Shown piece by piece: positions 31,597 to 46,380 of a stretch of DNA of 64,000 bases. The position numbers were made by a program, and so were the translations under genes. Each line of letters opens with the position of its first letter. The first letter of the stretch is position 1. A model generated the notes under the pieces. That model did no database searches, was not told the DNA's origin, and worked only from the letters and a program-made list of their open reading frames with translations. The stretch lies in contig NC_059405.1 of the NCBI RefSeq assembly GCF_905220565.1, forward strand, positions 15,144,081 to 15,208,080, read 5' to 3'. Source of the stretch: Melitaea cinxia. Lineage: Eukaryota; Arthropoda; Insecta; Lepidoptera; Nymphalidae.

Positions 31597-34251
31597 AAAA
31601 AACTTATTGCCACAAATGATGAGTAATAGTGACAATAAAGCGATATACTTTAAAAAGTAATGCAATCTATAAATCGTCTTGCATTCTCACGATCCGGACA
31701 GATATTAGAACAGCAATTCCAGTAAAACCGCAAAACACGCTTCGTTATAATAATTTTATCCATCAGTGGAGATAAGTATTTATTTGAATCACTGCTGTGA
31801 CCAATTATGAAATTCAGCGCCACTTGACCCAAAATATATAAGAGAATTCTCAGAAATACTTACGGGTACAGATAGGTAGTGATCTGTACAAATGAAAATA
31901 ATAATTTCAATGATCATCACTTGAAAATTAGCAAACATTAAAAGAGAAAGTCGTCGGAAAAAATCCGAAGTTTATACGCCAATTCTACAAGAATAAATAC
32001 AAAAAAAAAAATACGTATACCTCATTAATACGATAAATTGCTCGATCAAATACTTACGTTACAAAAAAAAAATGCGAAATGACTGACAGACAACATTCAT
32101 GCTGAATCATTATAGTCAAATACTCATACTTTTTCGGTAAATCGGTACATTGAACTCTTGCGACGCCATGATGTTTTGATAGTCATTAAATAAAATTAGC
32201 CCTACAAAACAAGTAAGTTTCCAAGTTAAGCTCACATGTGTTTCAAAGAAAGGGTTTATTTGCATGTGATCGACACTCACTCGCAGATGTTGTTCTCAGA
32301 AACGTGATTCAGACCTCTCTCAGCTTAACTGGCTCGAGAAGAATTCGGACAATTTATGAATGTAAGGAAACTGTTATGAGTAACCGGGGGTATTATGAGT
32401 TAATTATATTTGCAGTAATGTCAAGCCTAATTATTAAACTGTGATTCATTTGTTCTATTAGTACTTCTTAATAATTTTAATAAGTATTTCCAACGTACAT
32501 AATAACAATAAAATGAAGTAAGAAACTAAAGAAGAGAAGATTACCAATATGTTCTTCGACGGTTGTTAGCTCAATATTATATTACAAGTAATGGGCTTTC
32601 TTAAAAAGCCAAGGTATGAAATCCTCCATGACAGTCACACTCATACTTGAATTAGACCTTCGAAATTGCATTCTATATTTATTTAAAATACTTTTAAATG
32701 TAACGACAATAACAGATAATATAATGAGCTAACCTGAATGACCTGAATCTGAAAAACAATTACATCTTTATATAGATGATATAACTTCAGCGACAATAGA
32801 AATAATCCTCAGCCGCATATTCACACAAAACAATAATAACGTTTTAGTATATATTCCATAAAAGTATAAACGTACAATAATGGACTACAAAACATAATTA
32901 TATTCCTTTTACGGGCTAGTTATACGGGTGTAAGCGAATGTGCGAATTTATCAGCGTCATCGTAGCACGCTCCATTACTCTCTTTAGAGATAAAATGCTT
33001 TCGACGTAACGATCCTACCATTTATTATAGGTTCGAGTGTGAAAGAATTATACTACATATCAATAAAAACAAAAAAAAAAATATTTTCATTTTTAATGTC
33101 TTAAATTGATTTTACTAAACATCAGTTAATTTTTGCTAGAACTGCGGAGTTTCTTGCCGCTTCTTCGTAGTATAATCTGACATTCTGAATCAGTGGTAAC
33201 TTCACATTAACTACAATTGATTCATTAAAGAGTAACAAAATTTTATATATCTTACTTAAATAAAGAAATGTTATTTAATTTGATTTTACTTATTTTGTCG
33301 ATAAGTAGAAGGTAAACATCACAAATTGATTGTGACTTAAGTCTTATACGTTAAAATTTCTATTACGCTCTTTGTACACATTGTGTATGTCTAACATTGT
33401 CAGACAAGCTGTCACATCCTTGACACTCTATTATATCACTCATTTATTATGTAACACAAAACTTAAGGGGTGTAAACATTTTTTGAATATCATATATAAG
33501 GGGTGTATATATTTAAAACATTCTCACGAAGTGCTACCTCTTTTGTTAAAAACTCTTACAAAAAGTTTGCCTATCGTGTATTAAATATAAGTGTATTGTT
33601 GTCACCGGGTTGGACTCGTGCTATGGTAACGCGTACTTTACTTAATGGATTATTTGGTATTTATTTATCCTTTCCTCCTTCAATCCAATCCTTTGTTTAA
33701 TACTTATCAAATTAATCATGTTTATAATCTCATTACGCATTTTACTATTATGATAGTAAAATACCTCAACTTAAAAAAAATATGTTAAATTATTTGTTTG
33801 AAATTCAAATTCAACATAAAATAAACATCCGCTAATTTTTGTCTTTATCTAATAAATTATATTCCAAATATTTCGAATGTACGATGTGTATCATACATAC
33901 ATTATATATAGGCGTCAATATATTATTTAGATAATCGTTCTATCATGATATTAATACGCAAATAGAACATGTATTATATTTCAAATTATTATCAGCTATT
34001 GCAGACGTATAAATTGATGTGTTTTCAATTTACATTTATATTTTCTGAATCAGATATTATGTTCTTGTAATCTGAAATCTATGTACGTTTTGTTTTATGG
34101 ATAAATTAAAAAGGGGAATAAAAAAACAATTATTTGTAAATACTTTTCAAAATGATTTGGAAATTAACACTCCAAGGTGATTTACTATGACAATCCACGA
34201 ATGGATTCGAACTATTCCGTATAGCGTGTTTTTTTTTTTATATACTTAATA

Positions 34252-34425
34252 AGCAGTTTAACTGAGGTACCTAGGGCACAGCCGGAAATATCCTGCTCAA
34301 AATCTGGAGCAGACCGACTAGGGAAGTATCTCGACTTTACAGAATATCACAGCTAAATAATGCTGCTTTCAAGCAGTGTTGTGTTTCTGTTGGCGAGTAA
34401 GGTGACCATAGCTCCTGACAGACCT
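34252..34425 (+). repeat. Family E repeat, 3'-truncated
   Basis: TATCCTGCTCAAAATCTGGA and TCAAGCAGTGTTGTGTTTCT are present. The GGTGTTGCAGGCGTC part is missing. Lies 219 bases from POPDC exon 2. Confidence 0.72.
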
Positions 34426-34643
34426 ACTCGTATAAAAAATAGGATATAACAACTTTAAAAATACATATAATTTCATTTAAAGTATAGTTACATCGTACAG
34501 CCTGAACGATAAAGCAAGCAGCGCGCATAAATATTGCTAGATAGCAAAAAATAATATATAAAAATAATTTTATATTATAAAATAATGTTTACAACAACAT
34601 TTTAAAACAAAATCTAAGTAAGGGAATTTATAAATTTTCTTAC

Positions 34644-34801
34644 TTTCCGGACAGTACAAGGGAGAGGCTGTCGACTTTAGTGACCTTCTCATGCGCGTAC
34701 AGTTCGTGACACTTGAGATGCCTGACGTTGCGCATGCACATCAAGACGCGCCGGAACTGCCGACGGGACACCCGCAGCGGCTTGAACAGTGCTACGTACA
34801 C
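34644..34801 (-). CDS. bves: POPDC/bves exon 2 (N-terminal part of the Popeye domain)
   Basis: The acceptor (tttgtctacag) lies just above 34801. The exon begins VYVALFKPLRVSRRQF, the continuation expected after the DIEE at the end of exon 1. It encodes residues 167-218 plus two bases of codon 219 and ends at SLSLVLSG before the donor GTAAGA (34643-34638). Its 158 nt plus the 103 nt of exon 3 make 87 whole codons, so the frame is kept. The Popeye domain lies on the cytoplasmic face and binds cAMP. An open frame extends past both splice sites, but those extra residues (upstream MKPCNKLSVCLQ) are intron. Confidence 0.93.
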
Positions 34802-35139
34802 CTGTAGACAAACAGACAATTTGTTACATGGTTTCAAATATTATATCGAACACGAAAATTTTAGACAAATTAGCACGTGTGTGTGTCTCAAATACATGGT
34901 AGTGTGTAATGTTTTTATTGATTAATGTATTTTGGTGCATAATTTAAAAAAAAATCAGCGTTCTGCACTCCTTCTATATACAAACTATAAGTGTGCGAAA
35001 TTTTGTACTCGTCGGTCCGCACAATTTTCGTAAAAAGGTGTATAAAGTTTTTGCTTCACGTATATATAGATTTTGTCACAATCACAATTGTGGCAACATA
35101 ATCGTGGCCAACAAGCATATTATGTACAGTCCATCTGAT

Positions 35140-35295
35140 TATAAGGACTATAACCTATGGACACCTACAACATCAGGGCCACAGCAGACGCATTGACGGA
35201 ATTTCCCGGGATCTCTGGCTACCTTACTCACCACGGGAACACAACACTGCTGGAGAGCAGTATTATTATTTAGCTATGATCTTCTGTAAAAGAAA
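35140..35295 (-). repeat. Family E repeat, partial
   Basis: ATGGACACCTACAACATCAG, CTTACTCACCACGGGAACAC and AGAGCAGTATTATTATTTAG in reverse family E order. Confidence 0.65.
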
Positions 35296-36433
35296 CTTAG
35301 GTATGATAGAGATGCGGAACGTTCTGGATATATTCCAAAATTATCTTTGGCAGATTTGTAAGAAAATTTGATATTCAATCATTGATAAGTACGTATTCAA
35401 CGAGGCATTGCGGCAAACTGATTTTAATCAATTAATCGTACTAATTCAGCTATCCCGTACATTTTTCGTTGATGCTAAACTCTACCACAAATAAGTTAGG
35501 AAGCAAATATGCCAAGGCTGAGAGCAATGGGGCCATTCGTGACCATGACGAAACTTAAATATATCGACCACAAAATTCACGAAGCTTGAACAACTTTACT
35601 TACAAGGGGATAATGAGAAAAAATTGAACAAGAACGAAAATAGCTTCTTAGTTAGATGGTATTTTGTTTATAAATATACCTACATACTAAATCTTTCGAT
35701 AAGTCTGCTTTTTTTAATGTTAAATACGCTGTTTTTTATCATCTGTTGCCTGGTAATCTTCAATCTGTGAACTAAATCGTTATATTTAATTTTTTGTTTT
35801 TCTAGAACTGATAGATTAATTTTTATATTTAGAACAAAATTAATCTAGCAAACGTTTGGTATAAAAATGCAACAACTAAACATTGTAGTTAATAAACAAA
35901 AACAACAACAAATTCAACAATTATAAGGTACAATTTACATTAATTGAATTTCATATGCAATGTAGGACACAGTTGGCATTAAATCGTAAGTATTCAAAGC
36001 TGTTCGCATGAATAGTCACAGACTCGAACAAATGTTCCTCGACCTGCTATAAGCCAATGCAAATACTGAGTCGACCAATGTTACTTCAAACATGCGCCTC
36101 GTACCATCCGTGAATCTAATTAGTAAGTCAATCAGTACCAGCAATGATCATACATACAAAGACATCGATACCTTGTAACCAGTATCTGATCGCGTTTATT
36201 TGGTATTATAGATGTTAAAACATACAAAAACATTCAACGTTCTGTGAACTGCAATTGTAGTCTTGTTTGAATGATTAATTGTACGTATTTGTACTTCTGA
36301 GGCAGACGATCTATTTTCGGTCTGCGCTTGTTAATTCGTAGGGGCGTTAAATGGAATCTTTTCCAGTGATAATCCTACTTTATACCTATATTTCAATGGT
36401 GCGTATCAATATCTACGAGTATGCATATCATCA

Positions 36434-36706
36434 ATGAGGTAGAGCACAGCAGGAAATTTGTCCTGCTCAAAATATGGAGCAGCCCGACTGGGGCAGTATC
36501 TCGACCTTTCAGAACATCATAGCCAAATAATATTGTTTTCAAGCAGTGTTGTGTTCCTGTTGATAAGCAAGGTGACTAGAGCTCTTGGAGGAAATCGGGC
36601 ATAGGGTCGGCAATGCACTTGCAATGCTTCTGGTGTTGCAATCGTCTATAACCTACGGTGATCGCTTATCACCAGGTGAGTCGTACGCTTGTTTGTCGAC
36701 ATTGTT
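36434..36706 (+). repeat. Family E repeat, near full length
   Basis: AATGAGGTAGAGCACAGCAG, CTCAAAATATGGAGCAGCCC, TTGCAATGCTTCTGGTGTTG and GTGAGTCGTACGCTTGTTTG in forward order. Confidence 0.82.
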
Positions 36707-38459
36707 ATATAAAAAATGCATTTCTTATTGATATAAAAAAATTTAATTAAGTTAAAAAAAACTGTAATGTCATTGGAATGTTTTTTTGGTTTCACAGTTT
36801 AATCTTAAATCTCTATAAAGATCGAGATACGATAACCCTTCCGAACTGGTGAACGAAACCACTTAATAAAGGGCAGCAAATAGTCGGCAATTAGTGTCAT
36901 AGTGATAAAGAGTACATGAGTATTTTAATCACGAACCAGACCACGGAAGGTTTCGATAAACATCGCATTTATTTTTGTTTATTATACTAGCTGTTGCTCA
37001 CAGATTTGTCTATCGTTGTTTGTTATACTCCCCCGTGTACAAACTTTTAACTTACTTTTACTTTTGGACACTGGGTCTCATTTATCAATTGACTAGACTA
37101 GTTAACTTTGAAATCGTATAGAATTAGATTACTGATGAAGAAACTGGAGATGTGAAAGTGATGTTTACATTTTTATGTTACCAAATATGTCAATCTCACT
37201 GCACAGTTGCACTTATAAAATTATGAAAAACTATGAACTACTAACCTCATCTCATTTTTCTATTTCGATATAAATCAAAATACTAAAATTTCTTTCATAA
37301 AAACCTCGTCAATCTCAAACAAATTTAAACACACTATCAATGTGTCAACATGTTTCATATCTCATTATTAATCTAGACAGCAAATGATTCTATTAATATA
37401 CATATACTCTGTTACATGTAAATTGATTTACATTTATATAACTCATTGCAACCGTCTTAGACCGTATCACTGTAAATCAAATCAAGGGATTAACATATCA
37501 ATGTATGACTCTGTCACTAACATACTGACGAATGACACGAACATATACACATTACATATGTATTACGAATTATATATTCTGAACAAAATATTTACAAAAT
37601 TTACCAAATACAGAGGTTATATATATATTAGTAAATAAATCGTTAACTTGTGTTGGTAAAATTTAATAGTATTGACTGTCACACAGGAAATGTTATATCT
37701 GGATTTATAATGTCTGAGCAATGTTTGACTGTTGACTTCTTTGCCGGAACATTTCAGCAGATTGTAGATATGGGTCAGAAATTCTCATTAACTATACAAA
37801 ATAGTTAAAGATCACACACACATACTTTACCCTACATACTTTAACTTTTGACGATAATATTGATAATACTAAGCCTATTAACTAACGTTTGACCCATACA
37901 AAACCAATATTATCATACATTATATACATTTAGATTAAAGTAATTGCATTAACTGCAATCTGTGGAAATATATTTAGTAACAATATCGTTATACATTACA
38001 GGACAAACTAAACGTATATATTAATAACAAAGCCAAAAGATATTTGATGAAAACAAAATTGTATCGCAATTTAATTGACGCATCGTTGCCACGAATTAAA
38101 CAACTTGACCTTTCCCGATCGAAATTCACAATAATTACTCGTCGACCTTCTTTGTAAATTGAATTTAAAATAAAAAAGATAAAAAACACAAACAACTAAA
38201 ATCATTCTCTTATTGCTGCTTACGTAATACTTAAAAGAGACGGCGTCAACTGTAATTTTAAATTTAAAAACAATGGATCAATTTTTTTAAGAGTGCCCAT
38301 ATTGTGTATTTTAGTCTCCAAATGAAAATATGCGCGCGATGTGATGCAGCGATTTTGCGGGACGGTCTTTAATTTGTACAATAAACTGTACTAACAAATA
38401 TTTTCATTTTCTTATCCTTACTACATATAATAATATCTAAATGATACTCTATTAAATAT

Positions 38460-38790
38460 CCTGTGTGGTTACGGCATTAAAGAATATAGCCACCCCCTCT
38501 CTTCCCGTGGATGTCGTAAGAGGCGACTAAGGGATAACACAGTTCCACTACCACCTTGGAACTTAAAAAAGCGACCGATGGCGGGATAACCATTCAACTG
38601 CTGGCTTTGAAATACACAGGCCGAAGACGGACAGCAGCGTCTTCGGTGCGACAAAGCATGCCCTGCAGTCACCAACCCGCCTGCCCAGCGTGGTGACTAT
38701 GGGCAAAACACATGAGTTCACGCCATTGTTGGCTCGAACGTGTGGAAGCCTATTTCCAGTAGTGGAATACGATAGGCTGATGTGATGGTG
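38460..38790 (+). repeat. Family A retroposon, near full length
   Basis: CTGTGTGGTTACGGCATTAA to GGAATACGATAGGCTGATGT with a degenerate GATG tail. The minus-strand open frames here are the recurrent shadow frames of this family. Confidence 0.85.
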
Positions 38791-41700
38791 ATGTGGTGAC
38801 TCTATTGAACAAAGGTTTCCACCATAGCACCATACTGCGGATAACGATAGAATTTTCTTACATGATTTACAAAAAGGCATCGACAAGTACAGTATTAATT
38901 TTGGAACAAATACTCAGTAAACGAACAAAAAAATTCAAACAGCGGCAAGAAAATAAATTTTAACTCAACGAGTCACGTGTTCCCCCGGGCTATCTCATCT
39001 CAATAAACAAATGATATTAACTCGATTCGCCAAGAAAAATATTACACTTTTAAAATTCTTAACAAACGCTTTGCAGTATGATTTCCATTGTTTGTAGCAC
39101 AAACCACAATACAGTCATTTCTTGTTGTTCTTATTTTAGGAAACACAAAAAACCCGTTGAGGATTCGCGAAGCGATCTATGTGAGTCGACGATTTTTTTC
39201 TAGAAACCCCCATCGCACTAAGTCTAACAAACGTTCAAATTCACAATTGGAGCGCTCAATTCCAATATTTACGTTTAGAAATATACGATATATCTTACCG
39301 TGCCCCGATTCCAATGCTACGTGCTTGGAGCGTGCACCGAGGTATCCGCAAATATTAATACCAGGAATGGCTCTGTTTTGCTCGGTTCCACAAAAACATG
39401 AATTTTTTATCTGTCACAATCAAAAATATGGTCCTACTTTACTGTACTTGTTTTCTAATCTTTCAGATTTCAGAGAATAAACAATATATGTACTTATATA
39501 TATCTTGACTGTTAATATCATAGAAAAGAAATTATAGTTAATTTGTAAGCTGAACAAAATAAAAACAAAGAATTTTACGTCCGATATTAGCTACAAGGCC
39601 GTACTTTATCCACAAATGCCACAAAAAATCCGGGCAAGGTATTATAAGCTTGTTGGAACGGAGAAGGGATCACAACAGAATGCCCACTAAAAATCAAATC
39701 CACCTGTCGTGTAATAAACAAGGTTCATACAGGACTATTTTTCCGAGAGAGTGCCCTTACGCACCGCAAACATTTAATAGTAAAAATAAACGCGTGTAAA
39801 GCCACTGTGCTAGCTGCATGTACTTTATATAAATATTATAAACCAACCCATTCGTTTGTGTACAATCAATTTTATGCGCGTAAATAGCCTATTACATGAC
39901 TATTATTTATTACGATACGACTCACGGATGAAAAACAATACTCATAAAAGAAAACATAAAGAGAATTCTCGAGGGTCGTCAATATATATCATATTTCAAA
40001 TGACAAACAAACAAGCCTTACATTAATTCACAAGTGTTTTACTTTAAAATTAGAAGAATAAAAACAGGGACATAATCTTTTCAATTTTCGAACTTATTTC
40101 TAGACACTAGAGCCCTGGTCCTATTCAAAACTATATGGACACCAAAACAATTTACATCTTTTTAAAAAAGAAACATTCAAAATTAAGAGATCATCTAGGT
40201 ATAACTCAAACGGCCGAAGTTACGTTTTCTGCCCAAAGGATCGACAAAGACAAGGGACCCTTTATTAGAACGTGACAATAGGTCAGTTCAGTCAGTAAAG
40301 GCCAGGTAGGAAACGTGCACAAAAATATGAATTCCCAAAAGATTTCCGGTGCCTTTTGTTACGAGCTCGCGTCGAATTTTACATTTAATACAATTCGTGT
40401 TATATTTTAGAAGGATTAAATTACTCGGCCAGGAGTAATCCATTCTAAATCGACAGCGAATTTCGTGTCGATCCCATGTATTTTCTGGAGCCGACAAATG
40501 AAATCCTCAATTGTTAAGCCATTGATCTACCACTCACTTTTGGTATTATCATTTAAAAATATATAGGTACCCATATTTTTATTTTATTTTTTGTGAATAT
40601 ATTGATTTTTTTTAAAATTGTTTTTAAATGAACTTTGCCCTGATAGTAACGAACACAATAAATTAAAAAATTATTTAATTTGGTGCAGTTTTTAATTTAT
40701 TTTTAATTAATGTAAATAATTTATAATCAGTAAGATAGTTATATATAGATAAGAATATTAATTTATAAGATATAAGAAAATATGCTATTATATCTTCTAC
40801 TTCTTAAATTATAAGATATTTTAAATGCTACAAAACTTGACGATTGAATAAAATAAGGTAGAGAGATTGTATTACAGTATAAACAAAATATCAAGACAAA
40901 TAATTAAATAAGGATAATGAAAGGGTTGATATTGACTTTGTCATTTTAACGAACAACCAATAAGCGTGAATTCAGAAAAACACGCTTCATTGGAAATTGT
41001 TGAGCAAATTATTTAGTAGAAAATATTTTAGAATATTAATTTCAGCTTACTTTTATAAAAAATTGTAATGTGGAATATTGAGTACAAAATTCTCAGATGT
41101 TTCGTGACAATGGAATTTAGAAAATCAACGATTTTTCAAGAGATACAGTTTTGCCAAAGAAAAATAATTTTGATTTCTGTATTTTGGTGTGTTATATGGG
41201 TATTTACTTATAGTTGTAGACCGTAACAAGACTAATAATGAGTATTGAAGACATTTTACACTGATGCTAATCTTATCAGAACAGTTCACGAAATATTGCA
41301 GTCTACAACAGATACTGAAGCTAACAAAAATAATTCGTTACCCAAAAACACTAAATTGAAATTGAACGAAAAGTCGAAAAGCATCAATGAGATCGAGTTC
41401 GCGGGCTATTCACTGATACATATTAACAATTAGATTCACGAACAAATAATCTTTAGATAAAACTATAATTATAGATATAATATTCATTTAAATCGTCCCA
41501 TCTGACATCGATCCACCTCACTCAACTACGCCTACACATATTTGTATAGTTCCTCTGATTTTGCTCGTAAATTATACCCACGAGATATTTAATTCGTCAG
41601 TAAATACACAAAACGACAGGTTGTTTAATTATTTTATTCATGCCGATGATGAAGTTATAATTGTATATTCTGACTATTCCCCTATCCCCTTGTATCTTCT

Positions 41701-41839
41701 ACATTTTCATATTTAAGACACAGTTTAAAATGAAATATATATTTTACTGAAATGACACGAGAAATAAATGGCAACCAAAATAATATTCTAGACTTTATGC
41801 TTAAATATTTTACTTTCTTATTTTTTGGTCTATAGTTTT

Positions 41840-41841
<2 letters not shown>

Positions 41842-41896
<55 letters not shown>
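41842..41896. repeat. (TA)n microsatellite
   Basis: An uninterrupted TA run of about 27 units. Confidence 0.98.
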
Positions 41897-41898
<2 letters not shown>

Positions 41899-42739
41899 TG
41901 GAAAACGTACAATGTGCCTTAACACTAATACCAAAAAATTAAATCAATTATCAAGAATTGAAGACAAAAAAATCCCATAAATTAATAAATTTTTGATATG
42001 ATATTCAAAAAAAAAAAATGTTTAATAATCCCATAATTTCATTTTTTTACAGTACCTAGTTATAGATAACATTTTAGAAAAACGCAACACCGACAAATAA
42101 TTAGTTTCAAGAAAGAAAACTAAAAAACATGCTTTTATAAATAAACCAAACTAAAAAGTAGAAAATACTAATTTTAAATGAAATTTGAACGTTTAAAGTG
42201 GGCCAAAATTAAGTCAAAGATGTCGGTTACAAACATACAGGTAAAGCTAATAAAATACGTACAAAACGACGAAAAGTCACATTTAAAAATAAAAAATTTG
42301 TTCCTCACTCCTCAGTACTCGTTTATAAACATCGAACAAACATAGTTATAGTTAGAAATCTTTCTTCCAAATGAAGCTAAGGCACAACGCCCAAGTTCAA
42401 TAATATGTTTGTTCTCGTACGAAGTCAGGCGGTTAACAAGTTGAACATATCATTATATACATATGATCTCATATCATAATTGTGATGAATGAGAAAGTCG
42501 TAATCCCGTTATCAATTGAATGAAACCCGTTTTTTTTTGTCTTGAGATCGTTTCGTGCTCACACCGAGCTGTATCAACACAATGGTGCATTATTAATTCA
42601 TAAGTACAAACACCCATGATCAGCAATTATGACAACAATCATGCGATTGTGCCGCAAGAAGCGCAGTATTCAAAAGCGCAATCATTTTTAAATATAACGT
42701 CATAACAATTAAAAATTGGAATCATTGTTTTGAATTTAT

Positions 42740-42965
42740 AAGACTTAAAAGGGGAAGACTCTCAAATCGACTTTATTTCGTTATTTTGTAACTTTTTCCT
42801 GGTTTTACCGATTTTGAATATTATTTTTTAAATCGAAACCCATTTAAACTTGATCGAGAAAAACTCTGACGAGTAATTTTTTAGTTATCCTTGATACGTT
42901 AGATTTACTGGTCGATGTAAATTGAAGTTGGTTTTTTTCATTTGTGAGTAATCACGTTTAATCAC
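42740..42965 (+). repeat. Family B element, highly diverged
   Basis: GGTTTTACCGATTTTGAATA, CGAGAAAAACTCTGACGAGT and GATGTAAATTGAAGTTGGTT keep the family B order in the 3' half. Confidence 0.6.
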
Positions 42966-43624
42966 GAGCAATTATGTTTTGCTTTTCATCAGTCCAAAAC
43001 TTTGATGATTCATCTAACTCCAAATTTTTCTCTGGTAACCGACATATAATAATTTTGAATCTTCCTCTGTCAATCGATTGAATCAAGTTGTCCTTATTTC
43101 TGCAACGTAACACGACACCTCCGCTATTGAGTGACAACCATTTTGTGGTGGCTGATCTTAAGACGTAATCCTTTAAGTATACAATCTGTAGGTATATTAC
43201 TTTCAGTCATGAGATGTCTTGTGGTCAACTTGTTGTGGAGTTTTGTTTATAGGAATTTTTTCTGCTATTATAAAATAAAACTTAAAAGAAAATTGAATTA
43301 AAGACGCAAGTATAAAATTAAAACGAGCAATAACATGTCTTTAAAAACTTTCTATTTTTATTTTTAAAGAATTTATAATTTTTCATATGACACTTAAGCC
43401 AGAAGATATTACAAAAAAAGTTCAAAGATGACAAACGCTCTACTGCAGACTTCCTCTATTATGAAAAAGGATTGAAACCATTTCTCTTCCCACCATTCAG
43501 AGTAGATTAAAGTGTCTTTTTAAAAGCCGTCTTTTTTCAAAGTACTTATTTGGTCAGGACCTTACTTATTACAGATCCAATATTCATATAGCAAAAAAAA
43601 AACCTGTTAATATAGGTATTTGTA

Positions 43625-43795
43625 TGTGTACAAATATCTATTTCCGGTCTAGTTTACTTTACTTACGGGTTACGAAGATCACAGAAAGCTGTCAATCCCG
43701 GTTGTTGTAATAGACACCGGATAGCAATAGTTACTCATTGTACGAAATTTATACACCTACCCGCAATGAAAAAGCGTTGTGCATTAAGCTTCAAT
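43625..43795 (+). repeat. Old SINE remnant
   Basis: GTGTACAAATATCTATTTCC, AATCCCGGTTGTTGTAATAG and GCAATAGTTACTCATTGTAC resemble the middle of the SINE at 47448-47776 read backwards. Degenerate. Confidence 0.35.
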
Positions 43796-44331
43796 CTTTC
43801 TCGTACACAAGCCAGAAAAGGAGGGAAGCCAGATGATGCAAGCTGAATAAATTAATAAAAAAAGCTCAAGATACTGTTGGTATTATATAAAAAATACCGA
43901 CAGAGTCGATCTAACGACTTTCTGGGCTATGACATGAGTATATAATTATAGAATGGTCCTTGTTTTACTACTTAATGTAGATGAATTCAATACCACGGTT
44001 CCCCTCAACTCATTATCGACGTAAATAACACGAGCATGAATCATCAACGCGTAATATTTCAGACTCCAGCCATGTTGTAAATAATTCACCTTTTTGCTTG
44101 TTATAATTTTAATACGTCAATATGAGTAACGATCAGGGAGGTGAAAGAAACCAGAGGCTTAGTGCTTTTATTGTAGCCACCTATCTTCGTTGCATAGAAT
44201 GTTCTACCAATGTCTATTTTTTTTCGTCTTTATTTTTGATACAATGTGTTAATGTTCCAAATAGCGACCAACAATTCGTAATTTTTAAACCGTGTCCCAA
44301 GCACACCATGTAATATAGCGTTCTTGGACTA

Positions 44332-44795
44332 TTTTTAACCGACTTCAAAAAAGGAGGAGGTTACTCCATTCGACCGTATATATATTTTTTTATATACCTT
44401 CGGGGATAACTTCGTCGTTTATGAACTGATTTTGATGATTCTTTTTTTTTTTTTTGTTGGAAAGGAGATATCCCTGGTATGGTATCATGATAAATAAACT
44501 AGGATCTGATGATGGGATCCTAGATAAATTGAGGGAAACCCGAAAATCCGCAGAACTTTTTACTGGATTTTTATTTGATTTTGATAATTTTTAATTTAAT
44601 CGAAAGCCGGTGTTTATCATGTGGTCACATTTAAATTCACACTTAATTTCATCGAGATCTGATTACAACTTTTGAAGTAATCTTTAAAAATGCGTATTTA
44701 CTTGATTAATTTTTCTTCTACCTACGTTGTATTACTTATCGATATAATTGGAGTCGTTTCTTTTTCGTTTGCCCGCAAACACAATTATTATATTA
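44332..44795 (+). repeat. Family B element, full length
   Basis: TTTTTAACCGACTTCAAAAA at the left. The right end GGAGTCGTTTCTTTTTCGTTTGCCCGCAAAC keeps the tail hairpin. Confidence 0.87.
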
Positions 44796-45437
44796 CATGC
44801 ATATTGTAAAGTATACATGATTTTTTACAAAAAGAAAAAAAGGCTGCAAAAATGTATCGATCAAATACTATTCAGTTTGTCACGTGTATGTTCCATATGT
44901 TCCAGCCTACATTTTCAAACACGATGTACCTAGCTATTCGGACAGTAATAACAGATATATGAAGGCTTTTTAAAATTCCTATTGTACCGACCAATGTGAC
45001 ATAGATGGTCGACTAAAACAAAGGATAAGTTCTTGTCATCGTACAAGACGACGCAGATATTTTACAAGCCATCAGGAAGTGATACTTTGTTTTCTTTAAG
45101 TCCATAGTTGTATAGAATGTAAACTAAGATACAAGTAATATCACATAAAAGTTCGTCTAAAAATATTCTAGACTAGAATATTTCCAGAATGTTTTTAATC
45201 TCTTATGCATCCTTGTGAAGTGAGTGCAGGATACATATCGCTTAACGGTCCTTTCTACGTCATATGAAGGTATTTCAAAAAATAAAAATAATATAAAGCA
45301 ATAGAAATGATTTGTTAAAGCAAAAATCATCAAAAATCAGTTAACAATACCGAGCTTATCATTAAATGAAAATCATACAAACTTATTGTGTTGTGATGTG
45401 GGGTAAATTGGTCAATCGATTAGTGTACAAAATATTT

Positions 45438-45645
45438 GATACTAGCGACTCGCCCCGTCTTCAAACGGTTGCAAAAACTATCAGTGTTCCTCTACTATAT
45501 TATGCATTTATTATACATATAAACCATTCTCTGGAATCACTCTATTAACTAAAGAAAACTATATCCAAATCCGTTGCGTAGTTTTAAAGATCTAAGCATA
45601 CAGACAGCAGCGACTTTGTTTTATGCTATGTATTGATTATTTATA
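45438..45645 (+). repeat. Family D retroposon
   Basis: TACTAGCGACTCGCCCCGTC, TTCCTCTACTATATTATGCA, ATCCGTTGCGTAGTTTTAAA and GCGACTTTGTTTTATGCTAT; closely parallel to 56014-56215. Confidence 0.78.
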
Positions 45646-46234
45646 AAATAATGTAATTCTAACTACATGCATTTTACTTCAATTTAAATAAATTTGCCAT
45701 CTACAAAGTAAATCAATATACAATGAAATTTATTGTTTTTAGAACACAGTCTGTACATCCAGATGACTGAGATTAGAAATTCCCATATCACCATTTAATC
45801 GGACAAACTCAGTTAGTAGGTTACTTTGATCTTCAAACGATTGGTATGTTATTGGTAACGCTTAACGTGTCTAGATTCTAGAACATAGACATGTTTATTT
45901 AATATTATTACTTTGAAATATGATTTAGTAGGCATGTACGTTTCATACACTTGTAGGATTCACGCTGACCACTACTGTCAGTTGACGTAAAAAAAAACAT
46001 TGACAAGACATTTTGGTGAATTTATAAAAATCAGAATTAATTAAATTAAATAGTAATTCGTCAACATCGAGTTTCAACTGTCTCCACTACACCAAGAACC
46101 GCTATAGGCACATAGCCGAAAAGTGCTAAAATGTGCATTTATCCAATGTGATAGAAACCTGAAAGTTCATATAGAATTATCACAACTTCATTAATTAGAA
46201 CATTTTTTTTTTTTTTGCTTTTCTTTCAGATACT

Positions 46235-46380
46235 GCATATGATAGGACCTAAGTTAGCAGAGCACAAATTATGATGCTCAAAATCTGGAGCAGCCCGACT
46301 TGGGTAGTACGACAACATTAGAGAAGATGATATTATCATCAAGCTATGTTCAGTTCCCATGGTAAGAAAGCTACTATAGT
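46235..46380 (+). repeat. Family E remnant
   Basis: TGCTCAAAATCTGGAGCAGC then CCGACTTGGGTAGTACGACA; the rest is diverged. Confidence 0.6.

Larger units (their letters stand above)
11828..34643 (-). other. POPDC intron 2
   Basis: A 22.8-kb intron between exons 3 and 2. Recognised repeats are listed separately. The long stretches in which I see nothing identifiable are 12735-13630, 13700-14140, 14170-14950, 15310-16160, 17345-17990, 18245-18980, 22690-22950, 26615-27630, 27880-28420, 29260-29650, 30365-31330 and 31600-34250. Open frames in them are short and lack recognisable domains. Confidence 0.85.

Noticed and set aside
34713..34925. Plus-strand 70-codon frame at exon 2
   Set aside because: Antisense shadow of POPDC exon 2.
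39088..39480. 130-codon plus-strand open frame in POPDC intron 1
   Set aside because: No ATG at its start, no domain, no splice signals of quality and composition like the surrounding intron. Treated as chance.
40958..40992. Small imperfect hairpin (CCAATAAGCGTG / CACGCTTCATTGG)
   Set aside because: Too short and isolated to support a small RNA or MITE call without copy-number data.
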